Shown: one piece after another, positions 62,359 to 64,000 of the stretch
Numbering within the stretch: the first letter of the stretch is position 1
How the letters are laid out: each line of letters begins with the position of its first letter
Origin: Antedon bifida
Lineage: Eukaryota > Echinodermata > Crinoidea > Comatulida > Antedonidae
Direction: 5' to 3'
NCBI GenBank assembly: GCA_963402885.1
Contig: OY727094.1
Span: 20,462,501-20,526,500 of the forward strand
DNA: 64,000 nt
The notes under the pieces: generated by a model
The model's input: only the letters and a program-made list of their open reading frames with translations
Told to the model about the DNA's origin: nothing
Database searches by the model: none
Translations under genes and position numbers: made by a program

Positions 62359-64000
62359 TTAAATACGATATTAAGCTATTTTGTGCTCTTTGATGTTTTT
62401 GTGTAAAAAATTTTTATCGAAATGCTCAAAATGGTCTAAAACGTTTTTAAATACGATATTAAGCTATTTTGTGTCCTTTTATGTTTTTGTGTGAAAAGTT
62501 TAATCGAAATGCTCAAAATGGTCTAAAACGGTTTCTAATGTGAATTTAAGCACTTTGATGTTTTTGTGTAACCAAGTTTTTTTGAAAATCACAAAATGGT
62601 CTAAAACGTCTCCAAATGCGATTTGAAGCTATTCTGTACACTTTGATATTTTTATGTTAAAAAGTTTTTTCGAAATTCACAAAATGGTCTAAAACGTCTC
62701 CAAATGCGATTTGAAGCTATTCTTAGCACTTTGGTGTATAAATGTTAACAAGTTTTTTGGAAAATCACAAAATGGTCTAAAACGTCTCCAAATGCGATTT
62801 GAAGCTATTCTTAGCACTTTGGTGTTTTTATGTTAACAAGTTTTTCGAAAATCACAAAATGGTCTAAAACGTCTCCAAATGCGATTTGAAGCTATTCTAA
62901 GCACTTTGATGTTTTTATGGTAACAAGGTTTTTCGAAAATCACAAAATGGTCTAAAACGTCTCCAAATGCGATTTGAAGCTATTCTAAGCACTTTGGTGT
63001 TTTGTGTGAAAATTTTTTGTCGAAATGCTCAAAATGGTCTAAAACGTTTTTAAATACGATATTAAGCTATTTTGTGCCCTTTGATGTTTTTCTGTGAAAT
63101 GTTTTATCGAAATGCTCAAAATGGTCTAAAACGGTTTCTAATGTGATTTTAAGCATTTTGATATTTTTGTGTAACCAAGTTTTTTTGAAAATCACAAAAT
63201 GGTCTAAAACGTCTCCAAATGCGATTTAAAGCTATTCTAAGCACTTTGGTGTTTTTATGTTAACAAATTTTGACGAAAATCACAAAATGGTCTAAAACGT
63301 CTCCAAATGCGATTTGAAGTTATTCTGTACACTTTGATGTTTTTATGTTAACAAGTTTTTTCGAAAATCACAAAATGGTCTAAAACGTCTCCAAATGCGA
63401 TTTGAAGCTATTCTAAGCACTTTGGTGTTTTTATGTTAACAAGTTTTTTCGAAAATCACAAAATGGTCTAAAATGTCTCCAAATGCGATTTGAAGCTATT
63501 CTGTACACTTTGATGTTTTGTGTGAAAAGTTTTGTCGAAATGCTCAAAATGGTCTAAAACGGTTTTTAATGTGATTTTAAGCACTTTGATGTTTTTGTGT
63601 AACCAAGTTTCATCGAAATCCTCAAAATGGTCTAAAACGTCTCCAAATGCGATTTGAAGCTATTCTAAGCACTTTGGTGTTTTTATGTTAACAAGTTTTT
63701 TCGAAAATCACAAAATGCTCTAAAATGTCTCCAAATGCGATTTGAAGCTATTCTAAGCACTTTGGTGTTTTTATGTTAACAAGTTTTTTCGAAAATCACA
63801 AAATGGTCTAAAACGTCTCCAAATGCGATTTGAACCTATTCTAAGCACTTTGATGTTTTTATGTTAACAAGGTTTTTCGAAAATCACAAAATGGTCTAAA
63901 ACGTCTCCAAATGCGATTTGAAGCTATTCTAAGCACTTTGGTGTTTTTATGTTAACAAGTTTTTTCGAAAATCAAAAAATTGTCTAAAACGTCTCCAAAT

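Larger units (their letters stand above)
48890..64000. repeat. 88-bp satellite array, block 3
   Basis: The satellite resumes in register after the second insertion and runs to the window end. The first part, to about 53.7 kb, is another version of the 4,080-bp unit family. The part from 58301 onward is a near-copy of block 1 from 1839 onward. An odd A/T tract at 61971-61995 marks a recombination join. No gene-like sequence was seen. Confidence 0.97.

Noticed and set aside
1-64000. Canonical mammalian CENP-B box in the monomer
   Set aside because: No monomer class contains a TTCGTTGG-like core. The similarity proposed in the findings is to the local transposon and not to that box.

Overview
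The window is eukaryotic and almost entirely repetitive. About 55.3 kb of the 64 kb is one AT-rich satellite array of roughly 630 tandem monomers, all in one orientation apart from four 49-bp microinversions. Two DNA transposons interrupt it: a 7,071-bp autonomous element (18020-25090) and a 1,632-bp non-autonomous element (47258-48889). A spliced transposase of a family I know from animal genomes, Pol II-type promoter motifs and the satellite organisation point to a metazoan. Repeated TAGGCCTA-like words in the unique DNA of both insertions recall marine invertebrates, but that is a weak impression and I do not name a species.

Satellite. The basic period is 88 bp. Three monomer classes recur: A (88 bp, core CTCCAAATGCGATTTGAAGC), B (88 bp, core TTTTTAAATACGATATTAAG, about 78% identical to A) and C (78 bp, core GGTTTCTAATGTGATTTTAA, lacking about 10 bp of the A/B layout). 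All share a box close to AAAATGGTCTAAAACG and a TCGAAA word. The array carries nested higher-order structure: a 919/946-bp unit (1-2784), exact 2- and 4-monomer steps near 8.2-8.8 kb, 1,374-bp (9.1-11.7 kb), 1,015-bp (27.7-29.8 kb), 4,080-bp (30.2-38.6 kb), 2,000-bp (43.2-47.2 kb), about 692-bp (51.1-52.5 kb) and 388-bp (61.6-62.4 kb) tandem duplications. There are also long-distance copies at offsets of 12,056, 13,817 and 56,462 bp. A 49-bp internally inverted fragment forming a 14-bp-stem hairpin marks four copies.

Transposon 1. TIRs of 623 and 633 bp, nearly identical, bound one gene on the minus strand. It has two exons and a 109-bp GT-AG intron and encodes a predicted 1,476-residue transposase with two N-terminal zinc modules, a central transposase core, an XPG/PIN-like nuclease block and a cysteine-rich CXC-type tail. 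The flanking TAA duplication and the XPG-like block suggest the Academ superfamily (inference). The element looks intact and young. A CCAAT/TATA promoter-like pair near its right end faces out toward the satellite.

Transposon 2. It has 35-bp imperfect TIRs beginning TGTGACCCGATCT, a TA (or ATAT) target duplication and no transposase. It carries two clusters of promoter-like motifs (RFX-like, CCAAT, TATA-like; ETS, CRE).

Both insertions have uninterrupted paralogous sites elsewhere in the array, so each entered after the local satellite unit had been amplified. The most interesting hint is that the box conserved across monomer classes matches the terminal region of transposon 1 at 17 of 18 positions, reminiscent of the CENP-B box and pogo-type transposon ends. 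No rRNA, tRNA or CRISPR features were seen.
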